Assembly: GCF_002055535.1 (NCBI RefSeq)
Contig: NZ_LN831034.1
Location: forward strand, 558,001-622,000
Direction of reading: 5' to 3'
Length of the DNA: 64,000 bases
DNA from: Streptococcus pyogenes
GTDB taxonomy: Bacteria > Bacillota > Bacilli > Lactobacillales > Streptococcaceae
How positions within the stretch are numbered: the first letter of the stretch is position 1; every line of letters starts with the position of its first letter. The notes below the pieces were generated by a model that worked only from the letters and a program-made list of their open reading frames with translations, made no database searches and was not told the origin of the DNA. Below are positions 1-8,373 of this stretch, piece by piece. Made by a program: the position numbers and the translations under genes.

Positions 1-933
1 TTGGTTGTGGATGGTCAACAGGCTATGCTTGAAATCTTTGATAGCAAAGAATTACTAGCACAATGGCAAGCGTTGACACCGGAAGAAAAAGTTCTGTTAG
101 CGAAAAACTTAACACAAGAACCAACTATGTCCGCTCAACAAGCTCTTGATAGCGTTAAACAAACAGTACCTGCTGATGTGAATGCTACGGATAAAACAGC
201 TGGTGATACTCAGTCGGCGCAAAGTAAGATTGATAATGTCAAGCAGAAAGCGCCAGCCGATGTGAAGGCATCGGATAAGACTGGACCAGATGTTGCAAGC
301 GCCAATAGGGCAGTCAATAGTCCTAAACAAAATAGTCCAGCTGTTATCAGAGCACAAGATAACGCAAGCGGCGTTGCAGAAAATGTTATATGGTCACTGG
401 CTAGAATCCCAAGAAGTGTTACAACAACCATTACAACGTTTGTCCGTAAGATTTTCGGACATGAAAAAGGAACTGATTTCCACCCCGGCGGTCTAGCTAT
501 GGTCAATGACCAAAAAGGGGCGCTATATAGAGAGTTAGTTACCTTACCGACTGGAGAATCATTTATCCCAACTGGTCGAAACGTTATCCTCCCTCTACCG
601 AGAGGGTCAAAAGTTTTAAAGGCCAGCCGAACAAAACAGTTATTCCCGCACTATGCAAATGGAATAGGTTTTGATGATACAAAAATCGCTAGCTTAACAA
701 CTCGTCTTAAATCTGTGCAAGATAAAGGAACTGTAGTCGTTAACGCTGATCCACAACTTGCCGAGTTGATTAAGCTGCTTAAAGACAGAGATGACAGAAA
801 TGTCACAAACAACTATACACTAAACGCTACTAATAGCAGTAGTTCAGAAGATATGTTTAGTCAAGAAAACATGAGACGGCTACTCAGAGAATTAGCTTAC
901 TACACAAAAGGTGAAGAAGGGAGGTTAGCTTAG
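1..933 (+). CDS. Phage tail tape-measure protein, C-terminal part (5' incomplete)
   Basis: The frame is open from base 1, so only the last 310 codons are visible and the TTG at base 1 should not be read as the start. The segment has Ala/Lys-rich repeats with a recurring K-(Q/A)-x-P-A-D-V motif at residues 50-95, a short hydrophobic stretch near 125-150, and a charged C-terminus. It lies directly before the distal tail gene, where siphophages encode the tape measure that sets tail length and takes part in DNA ejection. It overlaps the next gene by one base (933). The assignment rests mainly on position and composition. No enzymatic domain is recognised in the visible part. Confidence 0.7.
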   Translation: MVVDGQQAMLEIFDSKELLAQWQALTPEEKVLLAKNLTQEPTMSAQQALDSVKQTVPADVNATDKTAGDTQSAQSKIDNVKQKAPADVKASDKTGPDVASANRAVNSPKQNSPAVIRAQDNASGVAENVIWSLARIPRSVTTTITTFVRKIFGHEKGTDFHPGGLAMVNDQKGALYRELVTLPTGESFIPTGRNVILPLPRGSKVLKASRTKQLFPHYANGIGFDDTKIASLTTRLKSVQDKGTVVVNADPQLAELIKLLKDRDDRNVTNNYTLNATNSSSSEDMFSQENMRRLLRELAYYTKGEEGRLA

Positions 934-1640
934 TGAGATACATTGAGTTTAACGGCACTAAAAGCGATAGTCTAGGTTTGTTACTAGAACGCGAGCGGTC
1001 TATTAAGTCAACGAGCAACGATGTCAATTTAATAGAAGTCGATGGTCGTGACGGTGTACTTATTAAAGACAACGAACGCTTAAAAGCGGTTGAGCAAGAC
1101 TTTCCTTTTTCGCTGGTTGGTGACGTGACTGCCAATCAACAAAAAATAAGTGAATGGTTGCACGTCAAAGGTTGGCATGACTTAGCTTTGTCTTGGGACA
1201 AGGACTATATCTATCGGGCTAGTGTTGTCAATCTTTTTGAGATAGACGAGATTCTAAAACAATTCGGCAGACTGAAAATCAACTTCTTAATCCACCCTAT
1301 CAAATACTTAAAAACGGGTAAGCAAGAGGTGTCTCTCGTTAATGGTAGTACTCTACAAAATCCCGGCAATGTTCAGGCTAAACCTATCTTAAAAATCAAA
1401 GGTATAGGCAATGGGGTTTTAACCATTAATGGCTTTAAGACAGGGCTGGAAAATGTGCAAGGAGAACTCGTCATAGATATGGAGAGGCATCTGGTCTATA
1501 AAGATGTCTTGTCGGCTTGGGATAATATCGTGCGGACAGAGCGCCACCGCATGCCGTTATTTGACGTTGGACAAAATAAAATCTCGTGGACTGGTAGCTT
1601 TACAATTACCGCAGTGCCAAACTGGGGGGTTAAAGTATGA
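933..1640 (+). CDS. Distal tail protein (Dit family)
   Basis: A 235-residue protein that probably forms the hexameric ring joining the tail tube to the baseplate. The N-terminus (R-Y-I-E-F-N-G, then a long charged first domain) and the later W-x-G-S-F segment look like the phage tail component/Dit family of Gram-positive siphophages. The start is GTG at 933, overlapping the previous stop by one base and served by GGGAGG about ten bases upstream. It overlaps the next gene by four bases, which indicates translational coupling within the tail module. Family assignment relies on gene order and length as well as sequence. Confidence 0.8.
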   Translation: MRYIEFNGTKSDSLGLLLERERSIKSTSNDVNLIEVDGRDGVLIKDNERLKAVEQDFPFSLVGDVTANQQKISEWLHVKGWHDLALSWDKDYIYRASVVNLFEIDEILKQFGRLKINFLIHPIKYLKTGKQEVSLVNGSTLQNPGNVQAKPILKIKGIGNGVLTINGFKTGLENVQGELVIDMERHLVYKDVLSAWDNIVRTERHRMPLFDVGQNKISWTGSFTITAVPNWGVKV

Positions 1641-3781
1641 TACCAGTTTTGTATGAGTCTAAGGAAACCAAGTTTAGGACTTTTGGTCTCGGTGAGATTG
1701 CGGATGCTTATGAGGTTAAAGCCACTCGTGAGCGCAATGGTAATTACTCACTGTACATCAAATATCCGCTAGATGGTGTCTTTGCCTCAGTTTTTAAAGA
1801 GGAAATGAAGATTAAGTCTGACGCTGGTCGTAGAACCAAATGGCAGACTTTTGAGATTAATCGGGTACTACGAAATAGTAAAGACCACATCGAGATTTTT
1901 GCGCGTCATATCTCTATGCGCACACAGGATATTGCTTTAAAACCGTTTGTAAACGGTGCGAGCGTAGGAGCCGAATCAGCTTTAGAAATCTGGAAGAAAA
2001 ACCTTGTCGGTGATGATACTTTTGATGTTAAAAGCGACATCTTAACGCTTGGCAGCTTTAACTGGGAAGCTGATAAAATCGGCAATGCCCGTGGTGCTCT
2101 AGGAGGTGTCGCTGGCTCTATCCTAGATGTTTACGGTGGTGAGTACGAGTTTGACAACCGTACAATCATCTTACGCAAGCAAATGGGGCGTAAAGCTCCC
2201 ACGGTATTGGAGTATGGCCGTAATATCGTCAGCGTAGAGGAGGAGCGCTTGCTAGATGGCAATTACACCTCTATCTATCCTTACGTAAGATATACGCCAC
2301 AACCAAAACCGCAAGAGGAAACCCCTGGTAAGCCGCATGTAGGCGAGCATAAACAACCCGAAGAACAGTTGGTGACGCTGCCCGAGTTTATCCTAGATGG
2401 TCAGTATCTCAGCTTATATGCTCAGCGCAGAATCCAAATGGTTGATTTATCAAGTCATTTTAACGATGACAAAAATAAAAAAGAGCCAACGATCGAAGAA
2501 ATCCGAAAGCTGGCTCAGAAATACCTTAAGGATAATAACGTTGGTGCACCAAAAGTCAGCATTGAGGTTGATTATATTGACTTGTCACAAACGCTTGACT
2601 ATCAAGATTTTAGAGTCATGGAAGAGGTTGAGCTTTGCGACATTGTACCACTTTATTATCCAAAGTTTGGCATCACAACTGAGTCTGAAAAAGTCGTTGA
2701 GATTGTCTATGACGTCTATACAGATAGCAATCACACTATCAAATTAGGTACGATTGGTCAATCAATCTCTAAAAGTTTGACTGGTGGTGTTTCTGAACGT
2801 ATTAATGCGTTGGAAAATAATCAAAAGGTAATTACTAACAACCAAAAACAATTTGAACTCAATCTGCCTAAATACCTCAATGACATCAATGGTAAACGCG
2901 TTTGGTACGAAAAACCAGATGACAATATTGAGCACAAGATAGGTGATTACTGGTTCGAAAAAAATGGTAAGTATCAGCGCACTTGGATTTGGGATGGCCA
3001 TCAATGGGTCAAGGTACTAGATACAGAGGATTTAAACCCTAACCAACGGGCCTTTGACGAGGCAATGGCTGAAATCGAAAAAGCCAAAAAAGCGCAAGAA
3101 GAAATCAACCAGCGCACTGACAAAGAACTCGATGAATTTCGTGAAACTCTCAAAAACCTAGCTTTGCCAGAGGAAGCCATCAAGAAAATAACCGAAACTA
3201 TCAAAGTTGATGACATCCCATCAATTAAACAAAGCTTTGATGACCTAAAAAATAGAGTGAGTGAGACAAGCGAAGAATCTCGTTTAACTGCCGAAATTTT
3301 AGGGAATAACGGTAAGACCCGCTACAACAAAAACCTCTTGGTTGGCGACCCTAACCGTGTTAAAAAAATTGATGAGGATTTTATCGAGATAGAGGCCAAT
3401 GACGGTGGTTTTAAACGCGGTGAGACATACACGATAAGCTTTAGTCAGACTTGTGAGCTGCTCCAAAAAGTGGCTGTCACGCTGACACAGGCTAACAACA
3501 AGGGAGTTAAGTTAGTGCTGACACCAACTAAAGCAAAAATGGAGTCGCAGACCTTTGACCTCACTAAAGATAAAGAGGTTATCAGTGTTTATCCGTTTAG
3601 CTACACAGTGCTTGTAACCAGCGACTGGTATAAATCTAAGCAGATAGATTTAAACGCGTCGGAGGTGAAGGAATTGGCTCTGGAGATGGATTATAAAGAG
3701 ATTGCAGATGCCAAAGGTGCAACTATCACAGGGGCATGGTCAGACAGTCCACAAATTATATTAGACGGAGGTAAAAAATGA
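1637..3781 (+). CDS. Tail-associated protein Tal (prophage tail endopeptidase family)
   Basis: A 714-residue baseplate hub protein. The first ~380 residues resemble the phage minor structural/tail endopeptidase family (SPP1 gp21-like hub). Residues about 385-420 form a linker, 425-465 carry an aromatic patch (W-Y-E-K-P-D-D and W-I-W-D-G-H-Q-W), and 470-540 are a strongly charged coiled coil. The C-terminal ~170 residues look like a beta-rich carbohydrate-binding domain. ATG overlaps the Dit stop and the gene overlaps hylP by four bases. It probably contacts the cell surface and may locally open peptidoglycan. Peptidase activity is assumed from the family; I did not identify catalytic residues. 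Confidence 0.8.
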   Translation: MIPVLYESKETKFRTFGLGEIADAYEVKATRERNGNYSLYIKYPLDGVFASVFKEEMKIKSDAGRRTKWQTFEINRVLRNSKDHIEIFARHISMRTQDIALKPFVNGASVGAESALEIWKKNLVGDDTFDVKSDILTLGSFNWEADKIGNARGALGGVAGSILDVYGGEYEFDNRTIILRKQMGRKAPTVLEYGRNIVSVEEERLLDGNYTSIYPYVRYTPQPKPQEETPGKPHVGEHKQPEEQLVTLPEFILDGQYLSLYAQRRIQMVDLSSHFNDDKNKKEPTIEEIRKLAQKYLKDNNVGAPKVSIEVDYIDLSQTLDYQDFRVMEEVELCDIVPLYYPKFGITTESEKVVEIVYDVYTDSNHTIKLGTIGQSISKSLTGGVSERINALENNQKVITNNQKQFELNLPKYLNDINGKRVWYEKPDDNIEHKIGDYWFEKNGKYQRTWIWDGHQWVKVLDTEDLNPNQRAFDEAMAEIEKAKKAQEEINQRTDKELDEFRETLKNLALPEEAIKKITETIKVDDIPSIKQSFDDLKNRVSETSEESRLTAEILGNNGKTRYNKNLLVGDPNRVKKIDEDFIEIEANDGGFKRGETYTISFSQTCELLQKVAVTLTQANNKGVKLVLTPTKAKMESQTFDLTKDKEVISVYPFSYTVLVTSDWYKSKQIDLNASEVKELALEMDYKEIADAKGATITGAWSDSPQIILDGGKK

Positions 3782-4797
3782 GTGAAAATATACCGCTGCG
3801 AGTCCAATTTAAGCGGATGACTGCTAGCGAGTGGGCTCGTAGTGATGTCATCTTACTGGAGAGTGAGATAGGCTTTGAGACAGACACAGGTTTTGCCAGA
3901 GCAGGTGATGGCCACAATCGATTTAGTGAACTTGGATACATTAGCCCACTCGATTACAATCTACTGACTAACAAACCAAATATCGATGAATTAGCGACAA
4001 AAGTCGAGACCGCTCAGAAACTACAACAAAAAGCAGATAAAGAGACCGTCTATACAAAAGCTGAATCGAAGCAAGAGCTTGACAAGAAATTAAATCTCAA
4101 AGGTGGCGTTATGACAGGTCAACTAAAATTTAAGCCAGCCGCCACTGTTGCTTATTCCTCGTCAACGGGTGGAGCGGTCAATATTGACTTGTCGTCTACC
4201 AGAGGTGCTGGTGTTGTTGTCTATTCTGACAATGATACCAGTGATGGGCCGTTAATGAGCTTGCGGACGGGTAAAGAGACCTTTAATCAATCGGCGCTTT
4301 TTGTCGATTATAAGGGGACAACAAATGCCGTTAATATTGCGATGCGTCAGCCAACCACCCCCAATTTTTCATCGGCGCTTAATATTACTAGCGGCAATGA
4401 AAATGGTAGTGCAATGCAGCTACGAGGGTCAGAAAAAGCGCTAGGAACGCTAAAAATTACTCATGAGAACCCAAGTATTGGAGCGGATTATGATAAAAAT
4501 GCGGCAGCGTTATCCATTGATATTGTCAAAAAGACAAACGGTGCAGGAACAGCCGCTCAGGGAATCTACATTAACTCAACCTCAGGCACGACAGGGAAGT
4601 TGCTTAGGATTAGAAACCTTAGTGATGATAAGTTCTACGTCAAGTCTGACGGTGGTTTTTATGCCAAGGAAACTTCGCAGATTGATGGCAACCTGAAACT
4701 CAAGGACCCCACAGCGAATGATCATGCGGCAACTAAAGCTTATGTTGATAGTGAAGTCAAAAAATTAAAAGCACTCTTAATGGATAAGCAAGTGTAA
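3778..4797 (+). CDS. hylP: Phage hyaluronidase (hyaluronate lyase) HylP
   Basis: A 339-residue tail-spike lyase that depolymerises the hyaluronic acid capsule so the phage can reach the cell. The N-terminal ~60 residues (I-P-L-R-V-Q-F-K-R-M) are the baseplate attachment head, residues 65-105 are a coiled coil, and 105-320 are Gly/Ser/Asn-rich beta repeats expected of the trimeric triple-stranded beta helix. Asp137, Arg142 and Tyr149 fall at the positions I recall as active-site residues in HylP1. No collagen-like Gly-X-Y tract is present, unlike some longer HylP alleles. It overlaps tal by four bases. The 'V-Y-S-D-N-D-T-S-D' patch is the typical substrate groove region. Confidence 0.93.
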   Translation: MSENIPLRVQFKRMTASEWARSDVILLESEIGFETDTGFARAGDGHNRFSELGYISPLDYNLLTNKPNIDELATKVETAQKLQQKADKETVYTKAESKQELDKKLNLKGGVMTGQLKFKPAATVAYSSSTGGAVNIDLSSTRGAGVVVYSDNDTSDGPLMSLRTGKETFNQSALFVDYKGTTNAVNIAMRQPTTPNFSSALNITSGNENGSAMQLRGSEKALGTLKITHENPSIGADYDKNAAALSIDIVKKTNGAGTAAQGIYINSTSGTTGKLLRIRNLSDDKFYVKSDGGFYAKETSQIDGNLKLKDPTANDHAATKAYVDSEVKKLKALLMDKQV

Positions 4798-4809
4798 AGA
4801 GGAGGAAAT

Positions 4810-6696
4810 ATGAGTAGAGATCCAACGTTGACATTAGACGAGTCAAATCTCGTTATTGGTAAGGATGGACGTGTGCATTACACATTTACCGCAGAGGACG
4901 ACAACCCAAAAGTCAGACTAGCTAGCAAGTGTCTAGGCACAGCGCATTTTAATCAGCTCATGATTGAGCGAGGAGACCAAGCTACTAGCTATGTTGCGCC
5001 AGTAGTAGTTGAGGGTACAGGTAATCCGACTGGACTATTTAAAGACCTCAAAGAGATTAGCTTAGAGCTGACAGATACTGCTAATTCCCAGCTTTGGTCA
5101 AAAATTAAGCTGACTAACCGTGGTATGTTGCAGGAATACTACGACGGTAAGATCAAGACCGAGATAGTCAACTCCGCCAGAGGTGTCGCTACACGTATCA
5201 GCGAGGATACTGATAAAAAGCTAGCGCTCATCAATGATACCATTGATGGTATCAGGCGTGAGTATCGAGATGCTGATAGGCGCTTATCCTCAAGTTACCA
5301 GTCTGGCATTAACGGCCTAAAAGCTCAACTAGCCAATGATAAAATCGGTTTACAAGCTGAGATACAAGCAACCGCTCAAGGATTATCACAAAAGTATGAT
5401 AACGAGCTAAGACAGTTATCGGCTAAGATCACAACAACCTCAAGCGGCACTACAGAGGCCTACGAGAGTAAGCTTGCGGGCTTACGTGCTGAGTTTACTC
5501 GTAGTAATCAAGGCATGAGGATAGAGCTCGAGTCTCAAATCAGCGGACTAAGAGCTGTACAGCAGTCAACAGCTAGCCAAATCTCACAAGAGATTAGAGA
5601 CAGGACAGGAGCAGTCAGTCGTGTGCAGCAGAGTTTGGAGAGTTACCAAAGGCGTTTGCAGGATGCGGAAGATAATTACAGTAGCTTAACCCATACAATT
5701 AGAGGTTTGCAGAGTGATGTGGGGTCCCCGACTGGTAAAATCCAATCACGCCTTACTCAACTAGCAGGACAAATTGAGCAGCGGGTTACTAGAGATGGTG
5801 TCATGAGTATTATTAGTGGCGCTGGAGACAGCATTAAATTAGCTATCCAAAAGGCTGGCGGCATTAATGCCAAAATGTCTGGTAATGATATTATCTCAGC
5901 GATTAACTTAAACTCCTACGGAGTAACAATCGCAGGTAAACACATCGCTCTCGATGGCAATACGACTGTCAACGGCACCTTTACCACAAAGATAGCAGAG
6001 GCTATCAAAATCAGAGCTGATCAGATTATTGCAGGCACGATTGACGCTGCTAAGATTAGAGTGATTAACCTTAACGCAAGTAGTATCGTTGGTTTAGACG
6101 CTAACTTTATCAAAGCTAAAATTGGCTATGCTATCACTGATTTGCTCGAGGGCAAAGTCATCAAAGCTCGTAATGGCGCTATGCTTATCGACCTTAACAG
6201 CGCTAAGCTTGATTTTAACAGTAACGCGACCATCAACTTTAACAGCCGAGATAACGCTCTAGTGCGTAAAGACGGTACACACACTGCCTTTGTACACTTT
6301 AGTAATGCCACACCAAAAGGTTATACAGGTTCGGCACTATATGCCTCTATTGGTATCACCTCATCTGGTGATGGGGTCAACAGTGCGTCATCTGGACGTT
6401 TTGCGGGTATGCGTTGCTTTAGGCACGCTACAGGCTACAACCACACTGCGGCAGTCGACCAGACAGAAATTTATGGTGATAGTGTACTTATTGCAGATGA
6501 CTTTAACATCAATAGAGGCTTTAAGTTTAGACCAGACAAGACGAAAAAAATCCTTGATATGAACAACTTGTATGATGCTGTTGTTGCACTCGGACGTTGC
6601 TGGGGACATCTGAGGAATGCCGGGTGGGATACCGCTCGCAGCAATTTTATAGCTGCTGTCACTAGAGAGTTGAGTAATTACATTGATATTATTTAA
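4810..6696 (+). CDS. gp58-like tail fibre / minor structural protein
   Basis: A 628-residue structural protein preceded by a strong GAGGAGG site. It starts with a small beta domain (to ~75), followed by a long helical and coiled-coil stalk (about 85-310) with repeated G-L-x-A/Q-L and Q-S registers. A beta-rich region (320-500, many N-G and D-G turns) and a compact C-terminal domain rich in His/Trp (A-L-G-R-C-W-G-H-L) follow. This matches gp58-like proteins that follow hylP in S. pyogenes phages and are considered receptor-binding or baseplate fibres. The receptor is not evident. Confidence 0.8.
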   Translation: MSRDPTLTLDESNLVIGKDGRVHYTFTAEDDNPKVRLASKCLGTAHFNQLMIERGDQATSYVAPVVVEGTGNPTGLFKDLKEISLELTDTANSQLWSKIKLTNRGMLQEYYDGKIKTEIVNSARGVATRISEDTDKKLALINDTIDGIRREYRDADRRLSSSYQSGINGLKAQLANDKIGLQAEIQATAQGLSQKYDNELRQLSAKITTTSSGTTEAYESKLAGLRAEFTRSNQGMRIELESQISGLRAVQQSTASQISQEIRDRTGAVSRVQQSLESYQRRLQDAEDNYSSLTHTIRGLQSDVGSPTGKIQSRLTQLAGQIEQRVTRDGVMSIISGAGDSIKLAIQKAGGINAKMSGNDIISAINLNSYGVTIAGKHIALDGNTTVNGTFTTKIAEAIKIRADQIIAGTIDAAKIRVINLNASSIVGLDANFIKAKIGYAITDLLEGKVIKARNGAMLIDLNSAKLDFNSNATINFNSRDNALVRKDGTHTAFVHFSNATPKGYTGSALYASIGITSSGDGVNSASSGRFAGMRCFRHATGYNHTAAVDQTEIYGDSVLIADDFNINRGFKFRPDKTKKILDMNNLYDAVVALGRCWGHLRNAGWDTARSNFIAAVTRELSNYIDII

Positions 6697-6707
6697 AAGG
6701 AGACAAC

Positions 6708-7136
6708 ATGGATTTAACACTAAAAAATAAAGACTTAAACACGTTTTATAGCGTACTTGACAAAATCAAAATCACTAATATGCGTGCCAACCGTGGACGT
6801 GCCAAGCTACTGGCAAAAGTGGTCGATAAAATCAACGAGTACGCCAAGGATGAGGCTGACATTATTGACTTGTACGCTCTAAAAAATAAAGACGGCAAGT
6901 TTGTCATCGACGAGCATAAAAATATCAAGATTGAGGACCCAAAAAAAATCGACGAGCTCAACGACTTACTGACAGAGCTTGGTAATGAGGACATCACTAT
7001 CAAAGGCCATGAGTATTCAAAACGCTTTATCGATTTCTTGGAATATCTAGCCGAATCAGAAGATGAATTTACATCAGAGGAAATCGTCTTAATTGATAAT
7101 ATTTTGGAACAATTTGAAGAAAGTAAAGGAGAATAA
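6708..7136 (+). CDS. DUF1617 phage protein
   Basis: A 142-residue, charged, mostly helical protein with 'L-x-x-F-Y-S-V-L-D-K-I-K' at the N-terminus and an acidic C-terminal third. It matches the DUF1617 proteins found after the fibre gene of streptococcal and lactococcal siphophages. Function is unknown, and location suggests a structural or assembly accessory. It starts at ATG 6708 after AGGAG, twelve bases after the fibre stop, and ends two bases before the next gene. Confidence 0.75.
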   Translation: MDLTLKNKDLNTFYSVLDKIKITNMRANRGRAKLLAKVVDKINEYAKDEADIIDLYALKNKDGKFVIDEHKNIKIEDPKKIDELNDLLTELGNEDITIKGHEYSKRFIDFLEYLAESEDEFTSEEIVLIDNILEQFEESKGE

Positions 7137-7138
7137 TT

Positions 7139-7756
7139 ATGCGCAATTGGAAAGTAACAGGGAAATATCCACAATATGACAGCACAGGAGCAGTCGCAAG
7201 CACACACATCATTATCACAGCAGAAGATGGCGCTGTTATCCCACAACTGATCAAGCAAGACTTAACCTCAACTAATGACACAGAGATTATCAAAGCCGCT
7301 TTGGAAGAATTTAAAAAATCCGAATATGTCGAAATCGCTATGGGCGAAGCAGTCCAAAAAGTTGATGACTTGGAAAAAATCTCACAAGAAACCGCTAAGA
7401 CTGCTAAAACAGCCCAAACAGCCGCTGGACTAGCTAAGGTGTCCGCAGAGCGTACACAGCGGATGATTAACTTGCAAACCATCCACGTATTGACAAGTGG
7501 TGGGAAAGTTGAACCTGATATCTACAAAGGTATGTTAGAGCTAATCGAGCCAGCCAAAAAAGGTGAGTATCAAGCTTATGACGTGTTTACGGTGGTTGAC
7601 AGTACTAAAGAGGAAGATGGTGAAGCAGGCGAAGGGAACTTAGTCTTTGTACATGTTAACGAGCCATTTACTTATGAGGCACAGACCTTAGAGGAGCTTG
7701 AGTCAGAGGACAAAGTAACAGTCATCAAATATGCGGAATTAGTTAAACAAGATTAG
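7139..7756 (+). CDS. DUF1366 phage protein
   Basis: A 205-residue protein beginning with R-N-W-K-V-T-G-K-Y-P, followed by a beta-rich head, an Ala/Thr-rich helix (A-K-T-A-K-T-A-Q-T-A, residues ~82-92) and an acidic C-terminal domain. This is the DUF1366 arrangement common between the fibre and lysis genes of S. pyogenes phages. No enzymatic motif is visible. The ribosome site AAAGGAG lies just before ATG 7139. Confidence 0.72.
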   Translation: MRNWKVTGKYPQYDSTGAVASTHIIITAEDGAVIPQLIKQDLTSTNDTEIIKAALEEFKKSEYVEIAMGEAVQKVDDLEKISQETAKTAKTAQTAAGLAKVSAERTQRMINLQTIHVLTSGGKVEPDIYKGMLELIEPAKKGEYQAYDVFTVVDSTKEEDGEAGEGNLVFVHVNEPFTYEAQTLEELESEDKVTVIKYAELVKQD

Positions 7757-7766
7757 GGGTGGTTAG

Positions 7767-8066
7767 ATGCACTTTGATTTATTGCAGATAGGAGCTGCGT
7801 GTACCGCTCTCTTGTCTATCTTGGGTGTTTGGGGATTTATCGTCAACCCCTTTAAAAAAGCCATGGAAGCTAATGAGTTTGCCATGGCTCAGCTCAAGGA
7901 CTCAATTAAGGAGTTAGCTTATGAGCTTAAAAACCTTGATCGTGACCGTGAGATTACCAAAAAAATTATCGATCGCCACGAAGAGCGTTTAGGGCGTGTC
8001 GAAGACGAAGTTATTATCAACAAAGAACGTATTATTACGCTATTTAAAAAAGGAGAAGAAAAATGA
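7767..8066 (+). CDS. Small membrane-anchored coiled-coil lysis-module protein
   Basis: A 99-residue protein with one N-terminal transmembrane helix (residues 6-27) and a long charged helix (30-95, heptads such as L-K-N-L-D-R-D-R-E-I). The arrangement is like XhlA/hemolysin-type proteins that accompany holins. ATG 7767 follows GGGGTGG, and the gene overlaps the next gene by four bases. It may tune holin insertion or lysis timing, which is inferred from position and topology only. Confidence 0.65.
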   Translation: MHFDLLQIGAACTALLSILGVWGFIVNPFKKAMEANEFAMAQLKDSIKELAYELKNLDRDREITKKIIDRHEERLGRVEDEVIINKERIITLFKKGEEK

Positions 8067-8248
8067 ATAAATGGTTTAAAAAAGTAGCAATCAAAACAAT
8101 CAAAACAATGGCACAAACAGCTGTTGGTCTTATCGGGTCAAGCGTGTTGATTACGGATATTAACTGGCCAACGATGTTGTCAGCGGTATTACTATCAGGA
8201 CTAACTTGTGTCCTGATGAATGTGTCACAAATTAAAGAAGAGGAGTAA
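8063..8248 (+). CDS. Holin (small, r1t/LC3-like)
   Basis: A 61-residue protein with a basic N-terminus (N-K-W-F-K-K-V) and two hydrophobic segments, about 14-30 and 35-55, separated by D-I-N-W-P. It is the right size and topology for a class II holin and sits in the lysis module. At induction, holins permeabilise the membrane so the endolysin reaches the wall. It overlaps the previous gene by four bases, with GGAGAAG as the ribosome site. The exact holin family is uncertain. Confidence 0.75.
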   Translation: MNKWFKKVAIKTIKTMAQTAVGLIGSSVLITDINWPTMLSAVLLSGLTCVLMNVSQIKEEE

Positions 8249-8250
8249 CC

Positions 8251-8373
8251 ATGAGAAAAGCAATCACACAACTAGCCGTCATCATAGCTATCATAGTGCT
8301 ATATTTTCCACTGGCCGTGATTGCTTTGATTTTGGCTCCATTTATAGGAGAGGATGATAGATGGCATTTTTAG
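8251..8373 (+). CDS. 40-residue single-span membrane peptide overlapping the endolysin start
   Basis: This ORF begins at ATG 8251, two bases after the holin stop, with AGAGGAG six bases upstream. It reads M-R-K-A-I-T-Q-L-A then a hydrophobic helix (residues ~8-33) and a charged tail ending D-D-R-W-H-F. It stops inside the endolysin gene (13-base overlap with ATG 8361), which suggests translational coupling. The position between holin and endolysin points to a second holin, antiholin or lysis regulator. No family is recognised. Confidence 0.6.
   Translation: MRKAITQLAVIIAIIVLYFPLAVIALILAPFIGEDDRWHF

Noticed and set aside
6126..7482. Antisense ORFs of 60-170 codons over fibre, DUF1617 and DUF1366 genes
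   Set aside because: They lack ribosome sites and recognisable domains, and the sense genes are continuous and packed.
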